Assembly: GCF_014898055.3 (NCBI RefSeq)
Contig: NW_023604861.1
Location: forward strand, 84,044,399 to 84,108,398
Reading direction: 5' to 3'
DNA length: 64,000 nt
Source of the DNA: Talpa occidentalis
Lineage: Eukaryota > Chordata > Mammalia > Eulipotyphla > Talpidae
The notes under the pieces were generated by a model. It did not search any database. It was not told the DNA's origin and saw nothing but the letters and a program-made list of their open reading frames with translations. Positions 35,463 to 47,025 of the stretch are shown piece by piece; the stretch's first letter is position 1; every line of letters begins with the position of its first letter. The translations under genes and the position numbers were made by a program.

Positions 35463-38400
35463 ATGGCAAATACAGATGTTAACATATCAATATTAACTCT
35501 AAATGTAAATGGACTAAACTCTTCAATAAAAAGACACAGAGTTGCAGCCTGGATTAAGAAACAAAACCCAACCTTTTGCTGTCTACAGGAAACACATTTA
35601 GCTACAAAAGATAAAAATAGGCTCAAAGTTAAAGGATGGAAAACAATCCTACAAGCAAATGGGCCAAAAAAGAAAGCAGGAACAGCTATACTTATATCAG
35701 ATAAAACAGATTTCAAACTCAAAAAGATAAAAAGAGACCCCAATGGTCACTACATTATGATCAAGGGGACAATACTTCAAGAAGAAATAACACTCATTAA
35801 CATATATGCACCAAACGAAGGAGCACCAAAATATATCAGACAACTGTTGTCCTCTCTGAAAACAGACATCAGAGAAAACACATACGTAATGGGAGACTTC
35901 AACACACCACTATCAACAATGGATAGATCAACAAGACAAAAAATAAGTAAAGAAACCAAAGCTCTAAATAAGGACCTAGAGCAATTGGGCTTAACAGACA
36001 TCTATAGAACACTAAACCCCAAAAAAACGGAGTACACATTTTTCTCAAGCGCACACGGATCATTCTCCAGGATCGATCACATACTGGGGCACAAGACAAA
36101 CATCAACAGATACACCAAGATTAAAATCATATCAACCATCTTTTCTGACCATGAAGGCATCAAACTAGAAATAAACCATAAAAAGAAGGCAAGGAACTTT
36201 CCTACCTCATGGAGATTAAAAACCACACTACTGGAAGACCACCGGACTAAGGAGGAGATCAAAGAGGAAATTAAAAAATTTTTTGAATTGAACGACAAGG
36301 AGGACACCAATATCCTAAATGTATGGGATGCAGCAAAAGCAGTAATAAGAGGAAAATATATAGCAATAGAAGCTCACATCAAGAAACAAGAAAGAACTCA
36401 AAGAAACAACCTAATCTTGAAGCTCAAAGATCTAGAAAAAGAACAACAAAAAACCCCAAAACCAGTAGAAGAAAAGAAATAATAAAAACCAAAGCAGAAA
36501 TAAATGAAATTGAAACTAAAAAAACAATCCAAAAGATCAATGAAACCAAGAGCTGGTTCTTTGAAAAAATCAATAAAATAGACAAACCCCTAGCCAGGCT
36601 CACAAAGGAAAAAAGGGAGAAAGCACAAATAAACAGGATCATCAATGAAAGAGGAGAAATCACAACGGACACAGCAGAAATCAAAAGAATAATCAGTAAC
36701 TACTATGAACAGTTATATGGAAACAAGTTTAACAATCTAGAGGAGATGGACAAATTCCTACAACTCTACAATCACCCAAAGCTAGATAAAGAAGAAATAG
36801 AACACCTAAACAGACCAATTACAATTAGCGAAATTGAAATGGTAATTAAAAACCTCCCCAAAAACAAAAGCCCAGGACCTGATGGATTTACAAATGAATT
36901 CTACCAAACATTCAGAGATGAATTAGTGCCTATCCTTCACAAACTCTTCCAAAAAATTGAGAAGGAAGGGACAATACCAAACACGTTCTATGAAGCCAAC
37001 ATTACACTAATACCAAAACCGAACAAGGACAACACAAAAAAGGAAAACTACAGGCCAATCTCCCTAATGAACACTGATGCAAAAATCCTCAATAAAATTT
37101 TAGCCATCAGAATCCAACAATGTATCCATAATATAATTCACCACGACCAAGTAGGATTCATTCCAGGGGCACAAGGATGGTTTAACATCCGAAAATCAAT
37201 CAACGTTATCCAACACATCAACAAAAAGAAATATAAAAACCATATGATAATATCAATAGATGCTGAGAAAGCTTTCGACAAAGTGCAACACCCATTCATG
37301 ATAAAAGCCCTTGAAATTCTTGGGATACAAGGAACATACCTCAACATCATAAAGGCCATCTATGACAAGCCAACAGCCAGTATCATTCTCAATGGTGAAA
37401 AGCTGAAAGCAATTCCATTAAGATCTGGAACAAGACAAGGATGTCCACTCTCACCACTGCTTTTCAATATAATACTGGAAGTCCTAGCCAGGGCAATAAG
37501 ACAAGAGAAAGACATCCAAGGAATCCAAATAGGAAAAGAAGAAGTCAAACTATCACTATTTGCAGACGATATGATATTATACATAGAGAACCCCAAAAAC
37601 TCCACAGAAAAGCTAATTCAACTCATCAATCAGTTCAGTAAAGTGGCAGGATACAAAATCAACACGCAAAAGTCAGTAGCCTTCCTATACACAAACAATA
37701 AATCTGAAGAAGAAGAAATCAAAAAACCATCCCTTTTGTTATTGAAACAAAAAAAATCAAATATTTGGGAATCAATCTAACAAAAGAGGTAAAGGACCTA
37801 TACAAAGAAAACTATAAAACACTGTTAAAAGAAATAGAAGAAGACACAAAGAAATGGAGAGACATCCCCTGCTCGTGGATTGGAAGAATAAACATTATTA
37901 AAATGGCCATCCTTCCAAAAGCAATATACAGATTCAACGCTATTCCAATCAAAATTTCAATGTCATTCTTCAAAGAAATAGAACAATTATTGATGAAATT
38001 CATATGGAATCACAAAAAACCCCGAATAGCCAAAGCTCTCCTGAAAAAAAAAGAAGGGAATGGAGGCATTACACTCCCAGACTTCAAACTCTACTACAAA
38101 GCCATAATCATCAAAACTGCATGGTATTGGAACAAGAACAGACATACAGACCAATGGAATCGAATAGAAAATCCAGAAATAAACCCACAGATTTATGGTC
38201 AACTAATCTTTGACAAAGGAGCAAAGAATATGCATTGGAGCAAAGAAAGTTTGTTCAATAAATGGTGCTGGGAAAACTGGGTCGCTACATGCAAAAGAAT
38301 GAAGCTTGACCACTACCTCACACCATACACAAAAATCAACTCAAAATGGATTAAAGAACTAGACATAAGACCTGAAACCATAAAATATATAGAAGGAAAT

Positions 38401-39288
38401 ATAGGCGAAACACTACGTGATTTGCACATCAAAGACATCTTTACAAACACATCACCCAAAGCAGTGATAGTGAAGGCAAAGATAAACAGCTGGGACTACA
38501 TCAAATTAAAGAGCTTCTGCACAGCAAAAGAGACAATAACAAAAACAAAGAGAAACCCCACCAACTGGGAGAACATTTTTGCACCCAACACTAATGATAA
38601 AGGACTGATCACAAAAATCTGCAAAGAGCTGATGAGACTCAACAACAACAAAGAAAATAATCCAGTCAAAAAATGGGCAGAAGAGCTAAAAAGAAACTTC
38701 TCTCAAGAGGAAATGCAAATGGCCAACAGGCATATGAAAAAATGTTCAACATCACTTGCCATCAGGGAAATGCAAATCAAAACTACCATGAGATACCATC
38801 TTACACCAGTGAGAATGGCACATATTAAAAAAACTAGCAACAACAAATGCTGGCGAGGGTGTGGAGAAAAAGGAACTCTTCTACACTGTTGGTGGGAGTG
38901 CAAACTGGTCCAACCACTATGGAAAGCTGTGTGGAGATTTCTGGACCTACTAAACATAGAGCTTCCATATGATCCAGCAATTCCACTCCTAGGTATTTAC
39001 CCAAAGGACACAGAAACATCAATTCCAAAGAACACCTGCACCCCTATGTTTATAGCAGCACTGTTTACAATAGCTAAGCTTTGGAAACAACCCAAATGCC
39101 CAAAAATAGATGACTGGATCAAGAAGATGTGGTCCATATATACCATGGAATATTACTCAGCATTCAAAAAAGATAAACACATGCAATTTGCAGCAACATG
39201 GATGGCGCTGGAAGGGATCATGCTCAGCGAAATAAGCCAAAAAGAAAAAGAAAAATACCGGATGGTCTCACTCATAGCAGGAATCTAG
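35463..39288 (+). pseudogene. L1-B ORF2 (endonuclease and reverse transcriptase), two frameshifts
   Basis: Starts MANTDVNISILTLNVNGLNS at 35463 and ends at the TAG at 39288. The endonuclease domain is complete: LNVNGLN, LQETHL, GDFNTPLS, SRIDHIL and FSDHEG. The reverse transcriptase shows [12 protein letters not shown] and FADD (37559-37570). The C-terminus has the [18 protein letters not shown] cluster. The frame is lost twice: near 36448-36458, where L1-A has 8 A, 3 C, 4 A and this copy 6 A, 4 C, 4 A; and in the A-run near 37720-37726. Each is a net loss of one base next to a homopolymer. The span is therefore 3826 bases, two short of 1276 codons. The first open part (339 codons) covers the whole endonuclease. 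Confidence 0.94.
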
Positions 39289-39376
39289 AAAACTTAAATA
39301 AGGGACCAGGAAAACGAATAACTATAAGAAAGTGAAAATCAAAATCAACAAAAAACTATGAACCAGAGACACTTTT

Positions 39377-39424
39377 AGGGGGGTGGGGGTGGGAGGGGAG
39401 GGATTGGGGTCAGAATGGGGGGGC
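39377..39424 (+). other. G-rich 3' UTR tract of L1-B (G-quadruplex candidate)
   Basis: Several runs of four or more G (AGGGGGGTGGGGGTGGGAGG, then GGATTGGGG and a further run of seven or more G) lie on the plus strand just before the poly-A signal. A G-rich polypurine tract in the 3' UTR is typical of mammalian L1 and can fold into G-quadruplexes. The same tract recurs in L1-A, L1-F, the copy at 46492 and L1-H. Confidence 0.75.
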
Positions 39425-39507
39425 TGCAATTGTATGGGGAATACAACAATAAAATTTATTATTAAAAAAATAAAAAAAAAAAAAAAAAAAAAAAAAAGCA
39501 GGACTTG

Positions 39508-40035
39508 AAGGGATCAAACTGATCTGCAAAGAACTTTGCCAAAACAAAGACCAACACTCTCTAGAAAAAAATAAAAGCCCTTCAAAATCCAGACACACTA
39601 GGGTCAAAATAAGGGGGGTGGGGGATGCAATTGTATGGGGAATATAGCCGAAATGAAAATGCATACATTGTGCAAAATGAAAAATGATGTAAGAATTACA
39701 TAAAATAAAATATTTTTAAAAATCCAGACACTCATCAATATAGTATGTCCATTATCCAATCAAAAATTACTAGATATGGTAAGAACAAAAACTGACCTGT
39801 AACTAAAAATAAAACAAAATCTGTCAGCAGAAACAAACCTGACATGACAGTTAGCAAAGTACATGAAAATATCTACAATGATTTATTTAAAGAAAGACAC
39901 AAAAACAACAAAGGAATTAAACATAAAAAGCCAAAAAGAACTCTTAAAGTTAAAAAGTAGATCATGTGAAATAAAAATTTCATTGGATGAAATGAAAAGA
40001 ATAGTAGCTTCTGGAACTGAGAAGAGAGAGGGAAA
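39508..40035 (+). mobile_element. Probable ancient L1M 5'-region sequence right of L1-B
   Basis: It continues the sequence that L1-B interrupted, and is itself cut by the 122-bp L1 end at 39597-39718. No open frame. See the left-hand part at 32500-32967 for the basis. Confidence 0.45.
39597..39718 (+). mobile_element. 122-bp L1 3'-end insertion
   Basis: The sequence GGTCAAAATAAGGGGGGTGG, CAATTGTATGGGGAATATAG, then GAAAAATGATGTAAGAATTA and an A-rich tail matches the second 3' end of L1-F. The duplication AAAATCCAGACAC lies at 39584-39596 and 39719-39731. Confidence 0.9.
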
Positions 40036-40417
40036 GCTCCACAAACAAAGATGAGCAGGAAAGCACTGCAGGCCCCCGGCCTCTGACTTGGAACTGAGTA
40101 AAGACAGGGAGCTCCTCGATCAAGGTGAACTTCGGAACTGAGCTATTGTCAGAAGCCAGGGGCCCCACGGTCTCCTTTGGGAACTGAGTAGATGAGGGAG
40201 GGCTCTGCCACCACAGTGAACTGTGGGTCCCAGGAAAGTGCAGGCCTGCCTGTGGGGCTGTTAGAAGCCAGGGACGCAAAGATTCCCTTCTGGAGCTAAG
40301 TAAATAGAGAGGGAGGGGATCTTCAGGGACAGCACCCATCAACATACCCACAACATCATTACCCTTGTGGAGTCTGGCCACCAGTTCCTAACATCCCAGA
40401 AGGAGCAGCCCAAAGAG

Positions 40418-41705
40418 ATGCCCCCCTGTACCCACCGCACAGTGACCCAACACACAGAACAAATTAGAAAACAAACAACAGGAAGAAGGAAAAATACAAA
40501 TAACCAAGCAAACCCGCAAGGGAAGGACACGCCACAAAAAAGAAAATCAGCCACCAGAACTCAACAACAAGACATGGAAGAACTTCTCTGCCTGCCAAAT
40601 AGAGAATTTAAAATCATCATGATTAAAAAAGATAAAGAAGATGAAATATAATTAATGAACTAAAGAATGAAATTGAGTCCTTTTTTTTTTTTTTTTAAAG
40701 ATTTTTTTTTAAGTTTTTATTTTTTTTTAAGATTTATTTATTTTATTTGTACAAGCACTGGGTACAGTCAGAAACACGGGAGGGTGAGAGAATTCACCAG
40801 AGCCAGAGCGGAGAGCAGAACAGGCAGAATGACGAAGTACACTGCTGAGGGGAGCAGCGGGCGGCAGGAGAGGTCTGCACGCCATGTGGGACCCTCGCCC
40901 GGCAGCTGGGGATCGAACAGGCGCTGCAGAGGCTGTGGGCAGCTTCGCAACCCAACGCTCAACCACTGCGCCACCGGGGAGGCCCCTGAAATTGAGTCCT
41001 TAAAGAAGGAAACAAAGGAAATGCAGGAGATTAAAAGATTAATTGAAGAGCTAAAGAAGTAAGGGAAAAGCAACAAAAACAGAATTGATGAAATGGAAGA
41101 ATGAATCAGTACTCTCAAAGATACAGATATAAAAAGAATCAAAAAAGAAAAGTACAAAGGAAAAAGAATACAGAAACACTTCAAGAACTATCTGACACTG
41201 TGAAGAAAGGAAATAAAAGAGTTATAGGAATCCCAGAAGGTGAGAAGAGAGACAAAGGAACCAAAAAACTATTCAAGGAGATAAGAGAAAAGAATTTCCC
41301 AAGCATGAAGGAGACGAAAATAGACAAGCTAGAAGAACACCAAATTACCACAATGAAAAGAAAACTGCAGCAAGACACATAATAGTAAAGCTTCCATGAG
41401 TCCAAGACAAGGAAAAAAAAATGAAGCTGATGAGAGGGAAGAAACAGATAACCTTTAAAGGAAAACCAATCAGGCTGACATCAGACTTCTCCGAAGAAAC
41501 ATTACGGGCAAGAAATATTCAACAAACTCCAAGTCAAGTCAACAAATGCCAACCAAGAATACTTTACCCCACAAAGCTCTCCTTCCTCTATGAAGGAGAA
41601 ATAAGGACCTTCTCAGACAATAGGAATCTCCAGAAATTCATTACTACTAAACTCCCACTCCAAAAAATACAAGAAATCCTAAAACCAAAACCAATGGAGG
41701 AATGA
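40418..41705 (+). pseudogene. L1-E ORF1 remnant
   Basis: It shows the same order as L1-B ORF1: N-terminal QIRKQTTGRRKNTNN, coiled coil (EIESLKKETKEMQEIKRL), RRM (RVIGIPEGEKRDKG) and C-terminal RLTSDFSEETLRA. A SINE at 40683-40987 splits the coiled coil. Several frameshifts and a short deletion after ETLRA (the REW segment is lost) follow. Confidence 0.85.
40683..40987 (-). mobile_element. tRNA-derived SINE, copy 12 (minus, inside L1-E ORF1 remnant)
   Basis: The poly-T and AAGATTTATTTATTT lead on the plus strand is the tail, and the 5' end is GCCACCGGGGAGGCCCC. The duplication GAAATTGAGTCCTT lies at 40669-40682 and 40988-41001. It splits the ORF1 remnant of L1-E and so is younger than that element. 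Confidence 0.94.
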
Positions 41706-41751
41706 ATGACAGAATAAGGCAAGGAATATAATCACAACAAGACAAACAAAA

Positions 41752-43000
41752 TGGCAAATACAGACGCCAATGTATCAATATTAACTCTAAATGTAAATGG
41801 ACTAAGCACATCAATAAAAAGACACAGAGTAGCAGGACAGTTAAAAAACAAAATCCAACCTCTGCTGTCTCCAGGAAATACATTTAACTACAAAAGATAA
41901 ACATAGATTAAAAGTAAAGGGTTGGAAAGCAATTCTACAAACAAATGGCCCTCAAAAGAAGGTGTGGAAAGTCATACTTACATAAAGTAAAATAGACTTC
42001 ACACTAAAAAAGGTGACAAGAGACATAAATGGACACTATATAATGATGACAGGGACAATACACCAGGAAGACTTAACACTCATCAATATATACTCACCAA
42101 ATGAAAGAGAACCAAAATACATTAGACAATTACTATCATCTCTGAAAACAGATATTAAATAAAGTATATGTGGTAGGAGACTTCAACACCCCATTCTCAC
42201 CAATGGACAGATCAATGAAACAAAAAAAATCAAGGGCATGATAGTCCTAAATAAATATCTAGACCATAGGGGCCTTACAGATATCTACAAAACACTGCAC
42301 CCCCAAGAAACTAAATACACATTTTTCTCAAGTATACATGCATCATTCTCCAGGATCTACCACATTTGGGGTCACAAGGCAAACATCAACAAGTACATGA
42401 AGATTGAAATCACACACATATCTTCTCTCACCATAGAGATATCAAACTAGAAATCAAGAAGCCCACCCCATTACATGGAGACTAAACAACACACTACTGA
42501 AAGACCACTGGATTAATGAGGATATCAAAGAAGAAATTAAAAAATACTAAGACAAAATGATAGTGAGGATACAACCTTCCAGAAATTACAGGACACAGCT
42601 AAAGCAGTAGTAAGAGGAAAAATCAAGAAACAAGAAAGAGGGCCTCCCTGGTGGCACAGCAGGTTGAGCGCAGTGCTGTGAAGCTGTCCACAGCCTCTGC
42701 AGCGCGGGTTCGACTCCCGGACCACCAGGGAGAAACCCACATGGCGCAGCAGACCTCTCCTGCCTTGCCCATTGCTCCCTTCAACAGTGTCTTCAATCCG
42801 TCTGCCTGTTCTGCTCCCTGGTCTGTCTCTGGTGAATTCTCTCACACTCTCATGCCTCTGACCGGTACCCCAGTTCTTGTATAAATAAATAAAAAAAATC
42901 TTTAAAAAAAATCTATTTAAAAAAAAAAAGAAACAAGAGCCCAAAGAAACAACCTAACCGTGCATTTCGCAGAACTAAAAAAAAAAAAAAAAAAAAAGCC
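41752..43000 (+). pseudogene. L1-E ORF2 5' remnant
   Basis: The endonuclease part is recognisable (NVNGLSTSIKRHRV, GDFNTPF-like, LTDIYKTLHPQETKYTFFSS), with frameshifts. It is cut by the SINE at 42640-42927 and ends in a poly-A-like run near 42980, where a deletion joins it to 3' UTR sequence. Confidence 0.8.
42640..42927 (+). mobile_element. tRNA-derived SINE, copy 13 (inside L1-E ORF2 remnant)
   Basis: It begins GGGCCTCCCTGGTGGCACAGC, has CAGGTTGAGCGCAGTG and the B box GGTTCGACTCC, and ends AATAAATAAAAAAAATCTTT. The duplication is about AAGAAACAAGA on both sides, with fuzzy edges in A-rich sequence. Confidence 0.9.
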
Positions 43001-43329
43001 AATTAGAAATAAACAAATTAGAAATAAAACAGATAGACAAAAGGAAAAAGAAAAATAGTGAATGGTTTCACTTATAGGTGGAATATAGGAAAACCAAACA
43101 AAGAGTCAAGAAAAAGATAAAACTTGCAAGCTGACCATAGATTTGAAGCAAATAGTGAGGAAATAGGAGGTAGAGGAGTCAAAAGAGGGAAGGGAAGAAC
43201 ACAAGGGATTATGGTGATGGTTCATGGGTTCTATGGTGATGGGAGAACTATGGGGTCTATACCTGAAGGGAAAGAATGATGTAAGAAAATAAAAAATAAA
43301 AATAAAAGAATAATAAATGAAAGAAATCA

Positions 43330-43625
43330 TTCACAAAAAACTACATATTGTAGTAGATTCCATTAATATGAATTGTCTAGAACAGGAAAATTTACACAGC
43401 CATAAAGTAAATATGGTATTCAGCAAGGAGGGGCAGCTGACAGAATTGGATAAGGTGGTAAAGGCTAAAGAGTTCAGAGTTTACTTAGGGAAGATGAAAA
43501 CATTCTAAAACCGATTATGGTAATGGTTGCACAACTCTGTAAATACACTAAAGCCACTGAATTGTACATTTTAAATAGATGAATTGAGAAAAGTCATTTG
43601 CATGTCATATGTCCAACAAGGGGTA
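43330..43625 (+). mobile_element. Ancient L1 3' end (L1M-like)
   Basis: TGGTAATGGTTGCACAACTC, TGTAAATACACTAAAGCCAC and TGAATTGTACATTTTAAATA are the familiar 3' end of old L1M subfamilies. Edges approximate. Confidence 0.65.
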
Positions 43626-44090
43626 ATATTAAAAACATACAAAGAGCTTCATAAAACTTAAAAAATAAAAAGAAAACAATTTAAAAGTGGGCAGTATTTG
43701 CAACAACATAGATGGAATCGGGGGGGGGGGGGGGATTATGCTAAGTAGAATGGGTCTGAAGGAGAAAGACAAATAGCAGATGATTTCACTCATATGTGGG
43801 ATATAGAGAAACAAAAGAATTGACAAAACTAAAACAAAACAAACCCTAGAAATATATCCGCAGAACTGAGGCTACTAGTGGGAGAGGGGAGGTAGGGTGA
43901 GAACAAAGGGGGACAAGGCCTGATGATCTATGGTAAAGGGATATGGGTGCTTTGGTGGTGGGTGTGGTATGGCGACATGTATCTGAGATGTGAACTTATT
44001 TCCATAAGTCATATACAGTGTTGAAAACCAATGTTTCTTCATTTTAAGAAAAACTGAATTTTAAAGGCCAAAATAAATTTAAAAAGAAAA
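43626..44090 (+). mobile_element. Old L1 3' fragment
   Basis: It contains TGCAACAACATAGATGGAAT, a 15-G run (43720-43734) and TGATTTCACTCATATGTGGG, followed by a G-rich 3' UTR. No frame survives. Confidence 0.7.
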
Positions 44091-44417
44091 AGAAAAAGCG
44101 GGAAGAAGATTGGAACAGAGATTTCTCCAAAGAAGACATACAGAGAGCCAACAAGCAGTGAAAAAATTCATCATCTAAGGAAACTCAAATCAAAACAATG
44201 AGATAACACTCACTCCTACGAAAGTGGCTACTATCCAAAAGACAAGAAACAAGTATTAGAGGATGTGCACTGTTGGTGCAACCATTATATAAATTGGTGC
44301 AACCATTATAGAAAACAGTAAGGAGATTCCTCAAATATTAAAAATAGAAATTCCATACAATCCACTTCTAGATATTTATCAGAAAAATACAAAAACCCTA
44401 AAGAGTTTTCTTAAAAG

Positions 44418-44466
<49 letters not shown>

Positions 44467-44975
44467 TTTATTTCAACATTATTTACAAACCAAGTGGGAG
44501 AAACATCCTAAATGCCCATTGACAGACAGATGATTGGATAAAGAAGATGACATATACATACATAATAGAATACTACACAGTTATAAAAACCAAAAATTAA
44601 TCCTTTTGCAACAGTCTGGATTGTACTAGACAATATTGTGCTAGTGAAATAAGTCAGACAGAGAAAGACAAACACCGTATGATTTCACTCATATGTCAAA
44701 TATAGAGAACTAAACAAACAGATGAACTAAATATAACAAAAATAAACTTTTAGACTATTAACACCAATTCATGGTTACAAGAAGTAAAGGGGGGAAAGGA
44801 ATGGGTAAATTAAGTAAAAGGGGTAAACTGCATGTTACATGTCAGAATTGGGCTTTAAGTAGTGAACTGAATATAGCATATACACAATTGTTGATTGTTA
44901 ATGATACATACCTGAATCTTATATAATTTTATAATGTGATGTTACTTCAATTAAAAAATAAGTAAAATAAGTGGA
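44091..44975 (+). mobile_element. Old L1 ORF2 C-terminus and 3' UTR
   Basis: AACAGAGATTTCTCCAAAGA, CCAACAAGCAGTG, then TTAATGATACATACCTGAAT mark the ORF2 end and 3' UTR of an old L1. A (TA)n(CA)n tract lies at 44419-44467. Confidence 0.7.
44419..44467. repeat. (TA)n(CA)n microsatellite
   Basis: A run of TA units passes into ACAC units inside an old L1. Confidence 0.93.
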
Positions 44976-46013
44976 TGAATTGAGTGATATATTAATTGTA
45001 TCTCCATAAAACTGTTAAATATTTTAGAGAGGAAAAAAGCTATTTTAAAATAACCGATGTAAACAAAAAGAAAGCAGCAGTGGCTATGTTAATATCAAAC
45101 ATCACAGATTACAGAAAGCAAAACCTTAACAAAGAAAAAGAGGAAACTTTAATAATAAGTAATTTGTCAAGTATATAATAACAATGCTTAATGTATATAA
45201 TGAGAGTTTCAAAATACATAGCAAGAAATGAAAGAACAGAAAGAATACATAGGCAAATCTACAACCATAAAGACAATTTCAACACTTCTATGTAAAGGTT
45301 GACAAATACAAAATTATGAGGATGGAGAAGCCCTGAATAACTCTGTGAAACAAGTATATCTGGATGACAGTTAAAGAATGTGATACTTAATGATAGAATA
45401 TGCATTATCTTGATATGTAGCTGGAAGTTTCACCAAAAAAAAAATCACAAAACAAGTCTCAACAAATATGAAAGACTGAAATCATGAGTTTTCATATTTA
45501 TAAACAATGAACTAAAATTGCAACCATTTTTTAATCTGCAAAGTCCCCTAATATTTGGAAATTGATTTACTTCTAAGCAACCAGTGGATTAAGTTTTAAA
45601 AATTACAAGGAAAGTTAGAAAATATTTGAAATAAATGGGAAAAACATAGCATCATAAAACATGTAAAATGCAGGTAAAGCACCAATCAGAGGAAAAGGTA
45701 CAGCTTTAATGACATTAAAAAGGAAAGAAGCAAAATCAGGGCACTAGATGTCCACCATATAAAATAAAGCTAGAAAAAGAGCAAATCAAACACGAGCAGG
45801 AGAAAGGGAATACTAAAGATAATAACAGAAGTTAATAAAGTAGACAAAAGAAAAACAACAGGGAAATAAATTAATAAAACATAAAAATGTGCTTTTGGGA
45901 AAAATTAATATACTTGATAAACCTCTCTAGAATAATCAGAGCTAGGCAGGGATAGAGAGAGAGAAAAAGTAAGACACAAATTATCAACATAAGCAATGAA
46001 AAAGAAAGCACAC

Positions 46014-46289
46014 GCTGAGGCCTCCATGATGGCACAAGGGGTTAAGCACCACACCATAGAGCAATCCGAAGCCTCTGCAGCACGAGTTCAATCCCCAGGC
46101 CGGCCAGGGAGCAACCCACATGGCTCAGCAGACCTCTCCTGACTCGCCCACTGCTCCCCTCAGCAATGTATTTCAGTACATCTGCCTGTTCTGTTCCCCA
46201 CTCTGTCTCTGGTGAGTCCTCTCACCCCCTATGTCTCTGGTCTGTACCCCAGCTCTTGTATGCACAAATAAATAAATCTTAAAAAAAAA
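46014..46289 (+). mobile_element. tRNA-derived SINE, copy 14 (older subgroup)
   Basis: The body begins GAGGCCTCCATGATGGCACAAG and has AAGGGGTTAAGCACC and TTGTATGCACAAATAAATAA. The duplication is AAAAGAAAGCACAC on both sides. It sits inside an ancient L1. Confidence 0.92.
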
Positions 46290-46491
46290 AAAAGAAAGCA
46301 CACATTAAAATAATAAGGAATCATAAAATAAAATAAAATATGGAATTTTGTGAACATTTTTGTTAAGAAATTCAACAACTTGAATGAAAGAGACAAATTA
46401 CTTGACAAACACAAATAAGCAAAATTTTACTCAAGAAATACAAAATGCACACAGTCCTGTATTTATTTTTTGAATTAAATTTGCAGTTGAA

Positions 46492-47025
46492 GAAACATCA
46501 ATTCCAAAGAGCACCTGCACCCCTATGTTTATAGCAGCACTGTTTACAATAGCTAAGCTTTGGAAACAACCCAAATGCCCAAAAATAGATGACTGGATCA
46601 AGAAGATGTGGTACATATACACCATGGAATATTACTCAGCATTCAAAAAAGATAAACACATGCAATTTGCAGCAACATGGATGGCGCTGGAAGGGATCAT
46701 GCTCAGCGAAATAAGCCAAAAAGAAAAAGAAAAATACCGGATGGTCTCACTCATAGCAGGAATCTAGAAAACTTAAATAAGGGACCAGGAAAATGAATAT
46801 AAGAAAGTGAAAATCAAAATCAACAAAAAACTATGAACCAGAGACACTTTTTGGGGGGTGGGGGGCGGGAGGGGAAGGATTGGGGTCAGAATGGGGTGTT
46901 TGCAATTGTATGGGGGAATATAAAAATAAAATTTATTATAAAAAAAAATAGAATGATGGAACCTACAAAAATGAAAAATGATGTAAAAAATACTTAAAAG
47001 AAAAATAAATAAATAAATTAAAAAA
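46492..47025 (+). mobile_element. L1-J: short young L1 with a double 3' end
   Basis: It is flanked by AAATTTGCAGTTGAA at 46477-46491 and 47026-47040. It begins GAAACATCAATTCCAAAGAG inside ORF2 and keeps about 90 C-terminal codons open to the TAG at 46765-46767. The G-rich 3' UTR and first poly-A end near 46949; another 75 bp with AAAAATGAAAAATGATGTAA and a second A-rich tail complete the insertion. Confidence 0.93.

Larger units (their letters stand above)
32982..39493 (+). mobile_element. L1-B: full-length young LINE-1
   Basis: It is flanked by AAAAGCAGGACTTG (left copy about 32968-32981, right copy 39494-39507). The insertion site reads CTTAAAAGC, the TT/AAAA preference of L1 endonuclease. 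Order: 5' UTR (32982-34359) beginning GGAGGGGCGGAGCAACATGG, ORF1 (34360-35385), a 77-bp A-rich spacer, ORF2 (35463-39288), 3' UTR with a G-rich tract (39377-39424) and AATAAA just before a long A-rich tail. The ORFs match human L1 in size (ORF1 341 against 338 aa; ORF2 span two bases short of 1276 codons). It is antisense to the host gene. Confidence 0.97.
40036..43313 (+). mobile_element. L1-E: intermediate-age LINE-1, internally deleted
   Basis: The 5' UTR-like sequence (40040-40417) is followed by an ORF1 remnant from ATG at 40418 (MPPCTHRTV, an analogue of the L1-B start) to about 41705, and an ORF2 start at 41752 (MANTDANVSILTLNVNGL) running to about 43000. ORF2 then breaks off and the sequence jumps to a 3' UTR (GGTTTCACTTATAGGTGGAA at about 43064 to the A-rich end near 43313). 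SINEs at 40683 and 42640 interrupt it. Many frameshifts. Confidence 0.85.
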
